From assembly GCF_945952055.1 (NCBI RefSeq), contig NZ_CAMFHB010000020.1, forward strand, positions 1 to 64,000: a stretch of 64,000 bases of DNA, in the 5' to 3' direction. Within the stretch, counting starts at the first letter, position 1; every line of letters starts with the position of its first letter. The notes beneath the pieces are model-generated. The model made no database searches, was not told where the DNA came from, and worked only from the letters and a program-made list of their open reading frames with translations. The translations under genes were made by a program, and so were the position numbers. Positions 10,109 through 18,595 of the stretch are shown piece after piece. The DNA is from an uncultured Alsobacter sp. GTDB lineage: Bacteria; Pseudomonadota; Alphaproteobacteria; Rhizobiales; Beijerinckiaceae.

Positions 10109-10774
10109 GTGACTTCGCAAGGACAATCTCTCCGGACGGCGGTCGCCCTGGCGGCCATGGCGCTCGCAGCCTGTCTTGGCGCGGGCCCCGCCGCGGCGCA
10201 GACCTACTACAACGGCTGGAACATCGGCCCCGACTATGGCGCCATGCTGAACCAGATGATGCAGAAGGAGCAGATGCTGCAGCAGCAGATGCAGCAAAAT
10301 ACCGCTGTCATCGTCCAGCAGACCATGGCCAACCCCGATTGCGCGGCCAAGTACAGGCGCTACCTGACCTATGGCGGTCGGATGAACTACGAGACCTTCG
10401 CCTACTACTACGCGGCCACACGCGGTTTTTCGCCGGAAGGCATCGCCTATTTCAACCAGACGGAAATCCGCAACAACGCGGCCGAGATGGCGGCGCTGAT
10501 GCGCCTGCGCGAGGCGGAGCAGCAGAGTGGCCAGGCCATCGGCCAGTGGCAGAACGGCTTCAGCGCCAACCAGAACGAGTTCGGCCATCAGCTGATGGGC
10601 AACAGCACCTACTTCAATCCGCAGACCGGCACCAACCAGGTGTTGCAGCACATCCAGCCCAACGTGCCCACGACCGATCCGAACACCGGGCACGTCTACC
10701 AGATGGACAATCTGGGCAACTACTACGTGATGATGCCCAACGGATACTGGTATCCCATGGGTCCGCGCCGGTGA
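10109..10774 (+). CDS. Exported Gln/Met/Asn/Tyr-rich protein, unknown
   Basis: A 221-residue protein. The GTG start at 10109 is fixed by a strong AAGGAGG eight or so bases upstream. A signal peptide (ALAAMALAACLGAGPAAAQ) is followed by a Met/Gln-rich helix (QMMQKEQMLQQQMQQN) and a C-terminal half rich in Asn, Tyr and Gly with repeated NG and YY pairs. No family is recognised. It is probably co-transcribed with the exported protein gene just upstream. Confidence 0.7.
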   Translation: MTSQGQSLRTAVALAAMALAACLGAGPAAAQTYYNGWNIGPDYGAMLNQMMQKEQMLQQQMQQNTAVIVQQTMANPDCAAKYRRYLTYGGRMNYETFAYYYAATRGFSPEGIAYFNQTEIRNNAAEMAALMRLREAEQQSGQAIGQWQNGFSANQNEFGHQLMGNSTYFNPQTGTNQVLQHIQPNVPTTDPNTGHVYQMDNLGNYYVMMPNGYWYPMGPRR

Positions 10775-10848
10775 GAGGTGCGTCGCCGGGCGACATCGGC
10801 TAAGCAGGCGGAACCGGGCACCTCGGCCCGCGACCGACAGCCCGAGCG

Positions 10849-11316
10849 ATGAGCGAAGCGACAGGGACAGAGATCCTCTTCTACCACCTGCAGCGCCAGC
10901 CCTTGGACGCCGTGCTGCCGCAGCTGCTGGAACGCAGCCTGCAGCGCGGCTGGCGGGTGGTCGTGCAGGCGGTGACCGCGGAGCGCGTGGCCGCGCTCGA
11001 CGACCACCTGTGGACCTATGCGGACGAGAGCTTCCTGCCCCACGCCACCGACCGCGAGCAGGGAATCGGCGACGAACCGATCGTGCTGACGACCACCGAC
11101 GCGAACCCCAACGCGGCCACGGTTCGCTTTCTCGTGGAAGGGGCGCCCGTTCCCGCCACAATCTCCGAGTATCGGCGCCTCGTGCTGCTGTTCGACGGAC
11201 ATGACGATGTGGCACTCGCCTCGGCGCGCGCCGCCTGGGCGGCGCTGCGGCAGGCCGGCGCGAAGCCGACCTACTGGCAGCAGGACGACACGGGGCGCTG
11301 GGAGAAGAAGGCGTGA
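10849..11316 (+). CDS. holC: DNA polymerase III subunit chi
   Basis: A 155-residue HolC protein. Family hallmarks are the N-terminal EILFYHLQRQPLDAVLPQLL, the central DDHLWTYADESFLPH and the later RRLVLLFDG. Chi links the clamp-loader complex to single-stranded DNA-binding protein during replication. The gene overlaps the following lipoprotein gene by four bases. In related genomes holC usually follows pepA; here about 10 kb separate them. Confidence 0.92.
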   Translation: MSEATGTEILFYHLQRQPLDAVLPQLLERSLQRGWRVVVQAVTAERVAALDDHLWTYADESFLPHATDREQGIGDEPIVLTTTDANPNAATVRFLVEGAPVPATISEYRRLVLLFDGHDDVALASARAAWAALRQAGAKPTYWQQDDTGRWEKKA

Positions 11317-11702
11317 CGGTACGGAGTGGTGGGCGGCGTTTCGCCCTGGTGGCGGCGATGGCGCTTCCGTTTGTGGCCGGAGGCTGCGCGATGGAGATCG
11401 GCGGCTTCGTCAACGATCGCAGCGCCACGGCCCGCGTGGCGACAAGCGAGGCCCTGGTGGGTGAGGACGGGCGGTGCACCGCCGACCTCAGCATCGATCC
11501 CGCCACGTTCCGCGGCCGCGAGGGCGACGGGCTCCTCGGCCTCACGGAATGCGAGCTGGTGGCCGCCAAGGGGCCGCCCCTGAGCGTCCAGACGGGCGCC
11601 AGCTCGGCCGCCAAGCGCGAAACCACGATGCTCTACATGGAGCCGACCGGAAAGACCGTGTTCCTGTTCACCAACAACCGCCTGGTGCGCGTCATTCGCT
11701 GA
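11313..11702 (+). CDS. Small lipoprotein, unknown
   Basis: A 129-residue protein starting at a GTG that overlaps the holC stop (GTGA), which implies translational coupling. Residues 10-25 form a signal with a lipobox at FVAGGC, so the mature protein should be lipid-anchored at the cysteine. The rest is short and polar, ending in KTVFLFTNNRLVRVIR. The family is not recognised. Confidence 0.7.
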   Translation: MTVRSGGRRFALVAAMALPFVAGGCAMEIGGFVNDRSATARVATSEALVGEDGRCTADLSIDPATFRGREGDGLLGLTECELVAAKGPPLSVQTGASSAAKRETTMLYMEPTGKTVFLFTNNRLVRVIR

Positions 11703-11765
11703 GGTCCGGCGCGGGTCTCGCTCCCGGCAGGGCAGGGAGAGCGCCCTTCGAGGCGTCGTCGCGCG

Positions 11766-13649
11766 TCAGCCCGCCAGCGCCGTTTCGTATTCGGTCGAGA
11801 GTTCCAGCCACTCTTCCTCGGCGGCCATGAGGCTGCGCTCCAGGTCGGCGCGCTGGGCCGAGAGCTGGCTGGCCTTCACCGGGTCCTTCTCGAACGTCGC
11901 GGGATCGCCGAGCACGCCGTCGACGCGGGCGATCAGGTCCGAGAACTTCGCCATACGGGCTTCGAGCGCCTCGATCTTCTTGCGCAGCGGCGTGAGGGAG
12001 GCGCGCCGCTCGGCCGACTCGCGGCGCTGCTCGGCCTGGGACGACTTCTGGTCATCGCCCTTGGCGCTCGTGCGGCTCGCGTCCTCCGGGCCTTCGAGCA
12101 CAAAGCGACGGTAGGCGTCGAGGTCGTCGTCGAACGGCTTCACCGTCCCGCCCGCCACCAGCCAGAGCCGGTCGGCGCAGGCTTCGAGCAGGAAGCGGTC
12201 GTGGGAGATCAGGATGACGGCCCCGCCATAGTCGTTGATCGCCTCCATCAGGGCGGAACGCGAGTCGATGTCGAGGTGGTTCGTCGGTTCGTCGAGGATG
12301 AGCAGGTGCGGGCCGCCGAAGGTGGCCAGGCCCATCAGAAGGCGGGCCTTCTCGCCGCCCGAAAGACTCGACACCGGCGTGTCGGCCTTGGCGCCGGGGA
12401 AGCCCATCTGGGCACAGCGAGCGCGGACCTTCGCCTCGGTCCCGTCCGGCATGAGGTCGGCCACGTGGCGGTAGGGCGTCCCGGCGGGGTTCAGCTCGTC
12501 GAGCTGGTGCTGGGCGAAATAGGCGACCTGCAGCTTCTGCGACCGGCGCACGACGCCGGACATGGCGCCGAGCCGACCCGCCACGAGCTTGGCGAAGGTC
12601 GACTTGCCGTTGCCGTTCGACCCCAGCAAACCGATCCGGTCATCGTCCGCGATGGAGAGCGACAGGCGGCTCAGGACGGGCGTGTCGCCATAGCCGACGG
12701 TGGCGCCCTCCATGGCCACGATCGGAGGCGACAACGGCCGCTCGGGCGAGGGGAAGTCGAAGGGCAGCACGTCCTGGTCGACGATGGCCGCGATGACCTG
12801 CATCTTCTCCAGCCGCTTGACGCGCGACTGGGCCTGCTTGGCCTTGGATGCCTTGGCCTTGAAGCGGTCGACGAAGGCCTGCAGGTGGCGCCGCTCGTCC
12901 TCCTGCTTCTTCTTGAGCTTGAGCTGCAGCGCCTGCTGCTCGGCGCGCTGGCGCTCGAACTGGTCGTAGCCGCCGCGGTACAGCGAGAGCTTGCCCTGGT
13001 CGAGGTGCAGGATGCTGTCGACGGACTGGTTCAGGAGATCGCGGTCGTGGCTGATCACGAGCACCGTGTGCGGGTAGCGCGCGAGATACTCCATCAGCCA
13101 GAGCGTGCCCTCGAGGTCGAGGTAGTTGGTCGGCTCGTCGAGCAGCAGGAGGTCGGGCTCGGCGAACAGCACCGCCGCGAGCGCCACGCGCATGCGCCAT
13201 CCGCCCGAAAACGACGAGCAGGGCCGCTGCTGGGCCTCCTCGTCGAACCCGAGGCCGTAGAGGATGGAGGCGGCCCGCGATGGCGCCGCATGGGCGCCGA
13301 TGTCCGTCAGGCGCACCTGGATCTCGGCGATGCGGTTCGGATCCGTCGCCGTCTCGGCCTCGGCCAGGAGCGCGGCGCGTTCCGTGTCGGCGGCCAGCAC
13401 CACCTCCGCCAGCGTCTCCGGCCCACCCGGGGCTTCCTGCGCGACCGAACCGATCTTCAGGCCGCGCCCGATCATCACCGAGCCGCTCTCGGGGGAGAGT
13501 TCGCCGCGGATGATGCGGAAGAGCGTGGTCTTGCCCGTGCCGTTGCGGGCGACGAAACCGACCCGCGCGCCCGTGGGAATGGCGACGGTCGCCTTGTCGA
13601 ACAGCGTCCGGGCGCCCAGGCGATAGGTGAGGTCGTTGACGTGAAGCAT
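11766..13649 (-). CDS. ABC-F family ATPase
   Basis: A 627-residue soluble protein with two ABC cassettes and no membrane segments, the pattern of ABC-F translation factors or Uup-like proteins. Cassette 1 has Walker A GFVARNGTGKTT and signature FSGGW with LLLLDEPTNYLD. Cassette 2 has GLLGSNGNGKST and LSGGEKARLLM with LLILDEPTNHLD. A Lys-rich helical linker joins them and a C-terminal coiled coil (about residues 545-620) follows. Members act on ribosomes or on DNA intermediates; which applies here is not determined. Confidence 0.9.
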   Translation of the reverse strand: MLHVNDLTYRLGARTLFDKATVAIPTGARVGFVARNGTGKTTLFRIIRGELSPESGSVMIGRGLKIGSVAQEAPGGPETLAEVVLAADTERAALLAEAETATDPNRIAEIQVRLTDIGAHAAPSRAASILYGLGFDEEAQQRPCSSFSGGWRMRVALAAVLFAEPDLLLLDEPTNYLDLEGTLWLMEYLARYPHTVLVISHDRDLLNQSVDSILHLDQGKLSLYRGGYDQFERQRAEQQALQLKLKKKQEDERRHLQAFVDRFKAKASKAKQAQSRVKRLEKMQVIAAIVDQDVLPFDFPSPERPLSPPIVAMEGATVGYGDTPVLSRLSLSIADDDRIGLLGSNGNGKSTFAKLVAGRLGAMSGVVRRSQKLQVAYFAQHQLDELNPAGTPYRHVADLMPDGTEAKVRARCAQMGFPGAKADTPVSSLSGGEKARLLMGLATFGGPHLLILDEPTNHLDIDSRSALMEAINDYGGAVILISHDRFLLEACADRLWLVAGGTVKPFDDDLDAYRRFVLEGPEDASRTSAKGDDQKSSQAEQRRESAERRASLTPLRKKIEALEARMAKFSDLIARVDGVLGDPATFEKDPVKASQLSAQRADLERSLMAAEEEWLELSTEYETALAG

Positions 13650-13703
13650 GGCGGGCTTGTCGCAAACGGCCGCGCCGCGTGCAAGCGGGGAGGGGCTCTG
13701 CCG

Positions 13704-14078
13704 TCAGGGCGTGCGTTGTGGAGCCGTGTAGCAGGCGAACGACCGGACGATCTTGCCGGACGGCCCGAACTCGGCCGTTTCTGCCACGGTCTGGCCCTTG
13801 TGGTTCCGGTAGAGAAGGGTCACGCATTCATGCCCGCGCAGCACCTCGAGGAGCTCGAACGTGAGGTTCGGTTGGGCTTGCAGGCCAGCGCCCCAGTAGG
13901 AGCGCAGGGCGGGAATGCCGATCAGGCGGCCGCTCCCCACCCTTTGCCGGGCAATCGGCGACAGGAAGACGATCTCGTCGGCGTAGTGCGCAAGGATCCG
14001 CTCGAGGTCGTGGCTGTTCCAGGCTTCGATCCACTCCTGCGCGAAGGCGCGCGCCTCATCGTCCGTCACTGGACCCAT
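13704..14078 (-). CDS. NTF2-like / SnoaL-like protein
   Basis: A 124-residue protein of the NTF2-like fold: an N-terminal helix (ARAFAQEWIEAWNSHDLERILAHY) followed by strands ending SFACYTAP. Such small cone-shaped proteins include isomerases, hydrolases and binding proteins; the role is unknown. The ATG at 14078 has GGAG five bases upstream. It starts only two bases after the pirin stop, so the two are co-transcribed. Confidence 0.8.
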   Translation of the reverse strand: MGPVTDDEARAFAQEWIEAWNSHDLERILAHYADEIVFLSPIARQRVGSGRLIGIPALRSYWGAGLQAQPNLTFELLEVLRGHECVTLLYRNHKGQTVAETAEFGPSGKIVRSFACYTAPQRTP

Positions 14079-14080
14079 CC

Positions 14081-14995
14081 TCACTCCGGCAGGGGAATGA
14101 ACTCGCTTTCGCCGGGCACGACCTCGAACCGGCCGGCCCGCCAGTCGGCCTTGGCCTGCTCGATGCGATCCTTGGAGCGGGAGACGAAATTCCACCACAC
14201 GTAGCGCGGCCCATCCATGGGCTCCCCGCCGAAGATCATGATGCGGCAGTCGGTGACGGCGGTCACGGTGACCGGCTCGCCGGGGTTGAGGACCAGAAGG
14301 CGGGCCGGTTCGTGCACCTCGCCGCCGACGGCGATCGAGCCCTGTGCGACGTAGATGGCGCGTTCCTGGTGTTCGGCAGCAATGGGCAGCTTCGCCCCCG
14401 CCTGCAGCGCCGCGTCGGCGTAGACCATCTCGCTGAAGGTGCGCACCGGCGACGTCTCGCCCCACAGGGACCCCGCGATCAGGCGCACCTGCTTGCCTTC
14501 CGCCGAGAGCGTCGGCAGGTCCGCGGCCGACAGGTGGGCGAAGCCCGGATCGGTCTCCTCGTGGCGCTCGGGCAGGGCGATCCAGGACTGGATGCCGAAC
14601 AGTTTGGCTTCGGTTTGCCGGACCTCGGGCGCCGTGCGCTCCGAATGGACGATGCCGCGCCCGGCCGTCATCCAGTTCACCTCGCCGGGGTCGATGGCCT
14701 GCACGACCCCCAGGCTGTCGCGATGCAGGATCTGGCCCTCGAACAGGTAGGTCAGCGTGGCGAGCCCGATATGGGGATGGGGCCGCACGTCGATGCCCGT
14801 ACCGGCCTTGAACACCGACGGCCCCATCTGGTCCCAGAAGATGAACGGTCCGACCATCTGGCGGCGCGCCGAGGGCAGCGCGCGGCGCACCTCGAACCCG
14901 CCGAGGTCGCGGGCGCGCGGCACGATGACGGTCTCGACGGCGGGGGCATCGTGGTCGTCGGCGGGGTCGAGCGGGCCGGTGTTGAACTGGGTCAT
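14081..14995 (-). CDS. Pirin family protein
   Basis: A 304-residue bicupin of the pirin family. The N-terminal cupin holds the metal-binding set in [17 protein letters not shown] and ILHRDSLG, and the family phrase [11 protein letters not shown] follows. Bacterial pirins are iron proteins; some degrade quercetin and others modulate enzymes. The ATG at 14995 has AGGA upstream and is preferred over an in-frame TTG five codons earlier. The adjoining low-GC insert begins just upstream of this gene. Confidence 0.9.
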   Translation of the reverse strand: MTQFNTGPLDPADDHDAPAVETVIVPRARDLGGFEVRRALPSARRQMVGPFIFWDQMGPSVFKAGTGIDVRPHPHIGLATLTYLFEGQILHRDSLGVVQAIDPGEVNWMTAGRGIVHSERTAPEVRQTEAKLFGIQSWIALPERHEETDPGFAHLSAADLPTLSAEGKQVRLIAGSLWGETSPVRTFSEMVYADAALQAGAKLPIAAEHQERAIYVAQGSIAVGGEVHEPARLLVLNPGEPVTVTAVTDCRIMIFGGEPMDGPRYVWWNFVSRSKDRIEQAKADWRAGRFEVVPGESEFIPLPE

Positions 14996-15031
14996 GGCGG
15001 GTCCTGTCAACGAAGGCTGATCATTGCTGAC

Positions 15032-16036
15032 TCAATCATCTAAAGGTAATTCTCCCGTATGGCCGTACCGGGGCAGTGCCCTATCGATCATTCTCTTGAA
15101 ATGATTCCAGTCCGATGAAGCCCGCATCAACGTGATTATAGAAGCCAGGTGTTCCCGTAGTCGAGGGTCGCCAACATCTTCTGTTAGCCATTGAAAGTGT
15201 TTATGCTTACGTTGGCCAGATGGCATCCGGGGATTTTTACGCTTCAATTCTTCGAGAACGCCTGGAGCGAGCCGCTCGTACACGATATCGTTGGTATACC
15301 TACCAACAACTCCTGGTCTCTGAAGTATCGAACTCGCCCTGAAATCCCACCCTCGCAGCCGAAACATCTGCTTGTAAAACTCGTCGGGAAAAGTTTTAGC
15401 CCACTTTCGCAGCTCTTCAGATATAAACCGCTCAAGGATATCATTTAGGGCACGACGGGCCCGAACTTCTTGGTATCCTGTAGCCTCATCAACGAGAGCA
15501 ATGATTCCCACGTGAGCCAAAGCGCGAATGAGTATATCCGCCTGAACAGCAACGTGCTTTTGGTTTGACGGGAGAACGCCAGCGTCTCTTGCCTTTAGAT
15601 AAACCTCGCAAACCATCGGCAGAATTTCTGCTCTATACCCGCTAGCCATGCCTCCGGAATCTAATCTAAACTGAACTGGTCTGCTTTTTTCAAACAATTC
15701 CTGAGGAATAAACGGGTTAATCGCCTTGCCCTGTAGAATAGCAGGTATTCTCTCGTCCCCCCCTTCGCTCCGAACGTTGGCTTTACGATGCCTGCCAATT
15801 GCTTCGAGGAAGCTAGCTTGCGTGAGTACCCGAGTCTCGTCATCTAAGACGTAGGCTTGAATTCTAGTCTCGCCGATAATCAGCGGCTTTTCCGCTGATC
15901 CGAAGATGGCTTCAGGTACCGCTCTATTCCATCTTGCATCAGCAGCCTTGCGAGCAATCTCCTTCCTTCGTTGCCCGGATAGAGACTCGGCGCGGGCACG
16001 TGCGGCTTTGGCCTTCACGTCATGCAAATCGCTCAT
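15032..16036 (-). CDS. P63C-domain protein on a low-GC insert
   Basis: A 334-residue protein. The central part carries the phrase ALVDEATGYQEVRARRAL and the flanking helices typical of the P63C domain, found in phage and mobile-DNA proteins of unknown function. The N-terminus (ARARAESLSGQRRKEIARK) is a basic Ala-rich helix. The start at 16036 has GGGAG six bases upstream; an earlier in-frame ATG would put the promoter inside the gene. Base composition (near 50% GC by inspection) and codon use differ sharply from all neighbours, a clear sign of transfer. Confidence 0.8.
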   Translation of the reverse strand: MSDLHDVKAKAARARAESLSGQRRKEIARKAADARWNRAVPEAIFGSAEKPLIIGETRIQAYVLDDETRVLTQASFLEAIGRHRKANVRSEGGDERIPAILQGKAINPFIPQELFEKSRPVQFRLDSGGMASGYRAEILPMVCEVYLKARDAGVLPSNQKHVAVQADILIRALAHVGIIALVDEATGYQEVRARRALNDILERFISEELRKWAKTFPDEFYKQMFRLRGWDFRASSILQRPGVVGRYTNDIVYERLAPGVLEELKRKNPRMPSGQRKHKHFQWLTEDVGDPRLREHLASIITLMRASSDWNHFKRMIDRALPRYGHTGELPLDD

Positions 16037-16065
16037 CCAATACTCCCATGCTAGCAAACGACTCC

Positions 16066-16101
16066 TGCAAGCATAATGCTTGCAAATTGAGTGTGCAAGC
16101 A
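16066..16101 (-). promoter_or_regulatory. Promoter with palindromic operator for the P63C gene
   Basis: Read on the minus strand, TTGCAC and TATGCT are separated by exactly 17 bases, a good sigma70-type pair. TGCAAGCA and TGCTTGCA form an inverted repeat with a three-base spacer (16066-16084) covering the -10, and a third TGCAAGCA (16094-16101) covers the -35. A repressor bound here would block transcription. Confidence 0.6.
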
Positions 16102-16191
16102 TCTCCTCGGACAACCCGCCTCAATGAGCAATTGCCTTTCGCCCGCCGCATCTACGAGCTAACTGGGCACTCCTGTCCTCTGGAGTCGTCC

Positions 16192-16467
16192 ATGTTCGAG
16201 ATCCTGCCCGGCGAGTTCATCGAGGAGCGCGACGTGCTGGCGCTCGTGGCGCTCGCCTCGGGCGGCGTCACGCCGCAGGATTCGCGGACGCTCCAGGTCT
16301 ACGAGCGTCTGCGGCGTCTCGGGCTGGCCCAGCGGGGCGATGCCGCCAACGACGACTGGGCGCTGCCGGCCTTCGGCCTGACCGACGACGGGATGACGGC
16401 CCTGCGCTTCCACTGGACGGCCATCGCCGAGATGATCGAGCGCCTGGCACGCGAGCGCCGCGGCTGA
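16192..16467 (+). CDS. Small protein, unknown (possible winged-helix fold)
   Basis: A 91-residue protein starting at an ATG with GGAG seven bases upstream. The sequence reads as a small helical domain (VYERLRRLGLAQRGD...PAFGLTDDGMTAL), a pattern seen in winged-helix proteins; this is a guess, not a family assignment. Its base composition is normal for the genome, so the low-GC insert ends before it. Confidence 0.6.
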   Translation: MFEILPGEFIEERDVLALVALASGGVTPQDSRTLQVYERLRRLGLAQRGDAANDDWALPAFGLTDDGMTALRFHWTAIAEMIERLARERRG

Positions 16468-16553
16468 ACCGCTGCGGAACGATCGCGGTCGTGCTGCGTT
16501 GCAGCATGGGCTCTCGCACAAGCGAGGGCGGACTCACCTCGAAAGGGGAAACC

Positions 16554-17006
16554 ATGGCAGACGACAAGCAGAAGTTTCGCACGGGGATCCATCGCGCCGA
16601 GGAGCGCGCGGGCATCGCCGACACGAGCGCCGGCGCCGAGGCGATCGGCGAGGGCGTGTCCCGCATGGCGGAGCAGACCTCGACATTCGCCCAGGACTCC
16701 CTGCGGGGGTTCGGCGCAGTGTCCGACGCGAGCATCGCGCTGGCGTCGACGTTCCAGGACGTGTCGCGTGAGATGGCCTCGATCGTCGAGGACGGCTGGC
16801 GCCATCACATGGACGGGATGAGCACGCTTGCCTCCTGCCGGACCATGCCCGAACTGATGGCCGCCCAGGCCGCCTTCGCCAAGCAGAGCCTCGACCGCGC
16901 CATGGAGGCGCAGCGGCGCCTGGCCGAGGTCGTGCTCCGCTCGGCCCGTTCGGCCGGGGACACCGTCACCTCCGCGGCCCAGGCCGGCATGGAGCGGGCC
17001 GCCTGA
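16554..17006 (+). CDS. Phasin-family protein
   Basis: A 150-residue, almost wholly helical protein with the phasin pattern of amphipathic helices (TFQDVSREMASIVEDGW, PELMAAQAAFAKQSLDRAM). Phasins coat polyhydroxyalkanoate granules. The ATG at 16554 has AAAGGGGAAA just upstream and is preferred to an earlier ATG that lacks one. It stands alone between a small unknown gene and the LysR regulator. Confidence 0.75.
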   Translation: MADDKQKFRTGIHRAEERAGIADTSAGAEAIGEGVSRMAEQTSTFAQDSLRGFGAVSDASIALASTFQDVSREMASIVEDGWRHHMDGMSTLASCRTMPELMAAQAAFAKQSLDRAMEAQRRLAEVVLRSARSAGDTVTSAAQAGMERAA

Positions 17007-17092
17007 ACCGGATTGATCGCCTCCCGGCGCGCCCCTAAACAGGGACGGGGGGCGGCACGGGGCCGCTCCGCGCCTCACGGGGGCGAGCCGGC

Positions 17093-17989
17093 GTGATCGA
17101 CAAGTTCGAGTACCTGCTGGCGCTTGCCGCCGAGCATCACTTCGGCCGCGCCGCGGAAACCTGCGGCGTGACCCAGCAGACGCTGTCGGCCGGGATCAAG
17201 CACCTGGAGGAGCGCCTCGGCGTGCTCCTGGTGCAGCGCGGATCGCGCTTCCAGGGCTTCACGCCCGAGGGAGAACGCGTCCTGGCCTATGCGCGCCGCA
17301 TCGTCGCCGACAACCGGGCGCTGCTCCAGGAAATCGGATCGCTCAAGCGCGGCCTCACCGGGCATCTGCGGCTGGCCGCGATCCCCACCGCCCTGCCCAT
17401 GGTGGCGCGGCTGACGACGCCCTACCGGCGCAGGCACCCCGGGGTGCGCTTCTCGATCCGCTCGCAGACCTCCGTGGAGATCCTCGAAGCGCTGAAGAAC
17501 CTCGAGATCGACGCGGGCCTGACCTATGTCGACAACGAGCCTGTCGGCCGTGTCACCACGATCCCCCTCTACGCCGAGAGCTACCGCCTGCTGACGGCCC
17601 CCAACGGCGTCCTCGGCGACCGGGCGTCGGTGACGTGGGCCGAACTCGCCGACGTGCCGCTGTGCCTGCTCACGCCCGACATGCAGAACCGGCGCATCAT
17701 CGACCAGCATTTGCGGGCCGCTGGCGCCGAGCCCGCGCCGACGCTGGAGTCCAACTCCATGATCGTGCTCATGACCCATGTGCGCACGGGCGAGTGGGCG
17801 AGCGTCATGCCGGCGGTCCTCGCCGAGACCCTCGGCCTGGACGCGATCGTTCGGGCCATCCCCATCGTCGAGCCAGACGTGTCCTACAAGATCGGCCTCG
17901 TCGTCCCCGAACGCGAACCGCCCCTGCTCATGGTGTCGGCCCTGGTGGCGCAGGCGCGTGCGCTCGCGGCCGAATTCAAGGCCAGCTAA
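17093..17989 (+). CDS. LysR-family regulator, probably of the fds operon
   Basis: A 298-residue LysR-type regulator with an N-terminal winged helix (HHFGRAAETCGVTQQTLSAGIKHLEERLG) and a C-terminal effector domain of two subdomains. The start is GTG. It lies directly upstream of the formate dehydrogenase genes in the same direction, with a 132-base gap holding an inverted repeat at 18020-18040. LysR regulators beside fds genes are known to respond to formate. Regulation of fds here is inferred from position. Confidence 0.88.
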   Translation: MIDKFEYLLALAAEHHFGRAAETCGVTQQTLSAGIKHLEERLGVLLVQRGSRFQGFTPEGERVLAYARRIVADNRALLQEIGSLKRGLTGHLRLAAIPTALPMVARLTTPYRRRHPGVRFSIRSQTSVEILEALKNLEIDAGLTYVDNEPVGRVTTIPLYAESYRLLTAPNGVLGDRASVTWAELADVPLCLLTPDMQNRRIIDQHLRAAGAEPAPTLESNSMIVLMTHVRTGEWASVMPAVLAETLGLDAIVRAIPIVEPDVSYKIGLVVPEREPPLLMVSALVAQARALAAEFKAS

Positions 17990-18019
17990 CCCTCGCGCCC
18001 ACCTCTCTGTCCAGCCGGC

Positions 18020-18040
18020 TTGACAGACACCGTTTGTCAA
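18020..18040 (+). promoter_or_regulatory. Inverted repeat, candidate LysR site before fdsG
   Basis: TTGACA and TGTCAA face each other across nine bases, and the symmetry extends partly inward. It lies in the gap between the LysR gene and fdsG, about 80 bases upstream of the fdsG start. Symmetry, spacing and location suit a LysR-type activator site. Confidence 0.4.
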
Positions 18041-18121
18041 CCCACGGCGCCGCTTGATTGAACCCGTTGCGGGACTTTGCTTCCGTGCAGGGGCGTACAA
18101 GCGTCGAAAGGGACGGAAACC

Positions 18122-18595
18122 ATGCAGCGGCCCGAGCCGTGGAATGCCGCACGGGCCAGCGAGATCATCGCGGGACTGTCCGGGCTGGAAGGAGCGACGC
18201 TCCCGATCCTGCATGCCCTCCAGGACGCCTTCGGCCATGTTCCCGACGCCGCGGTCCCCCTGGTCGCCGACGCACTCGCCCTGTCCCGGGCCGAGGTGCA
18301 TGGTTGCCTGACGTTCTACCACGACTTCCGCCGCGCTCCCGCCGGCCGCCACGTCGTCAAGATCTGCCGCGCCGAGGCCTGCCAGTCCGTGGGCGGGGAG
18401 CAGGCCGCCGCCGACCTGCTCTCGCGCCTCGGCATCGACTGGCATGGCACAACCGCCGACGGCGCTCTCACGGTCGAGCCGGTCTATTGCCTCGGGCTGT
18501 GTGCCTGCGGGCCCGCCGCCCTGGTGGACGGCGTCCCGGTGGGGCGCGCCGACGCTGACGCGGTGCTCGCGACGATCGAGGAGCACGCGCCGTGA
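18122..18595 (+). CDS. fdsG: NAD-dependent formate dehydrogenase, gamma subunit
   Basis: A 157-residue NuoE-like protein carrying one [2Fe-2S] cluster. The four ligands are in CRAEAC (about residues 81-86) and CLGLC (about 122-126). It passes electrons within the soluble formate dehydrogenase complex FdsABG. The ATG at 18122 is preferred; an upstream extension of the frame is without similarity. It overlaps fdsB by four bases. Confidence 0.93.
   Translation: MQRPEPWNAARASEIIAGLSGLEGATLPILHALQDAFGHVPDAAVPLVADALALSRAEVHGCLTFYHDFRRAPAGRHVVKICRAEACQSVGGEQAAADLLSRLGIDWHGTTADGALTVEPVYCLGLCACGPAALVDGVPVGRADADAVLATIEEHAP

Noticed and set aside
12201-14204. 667-codon plus-strand frame opposite the ABC-F gene
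   Set aside because: It crosses the end of one real gene and the whole of another; shadow only.
15003-16140. Attachment-site repeats at the edges of the low-GC insert
   Set aside because: Only vague similarity (AAGGTAATTCTC against AAGGCAATTGCTC in inverse orientation) is seen; too weak to call.
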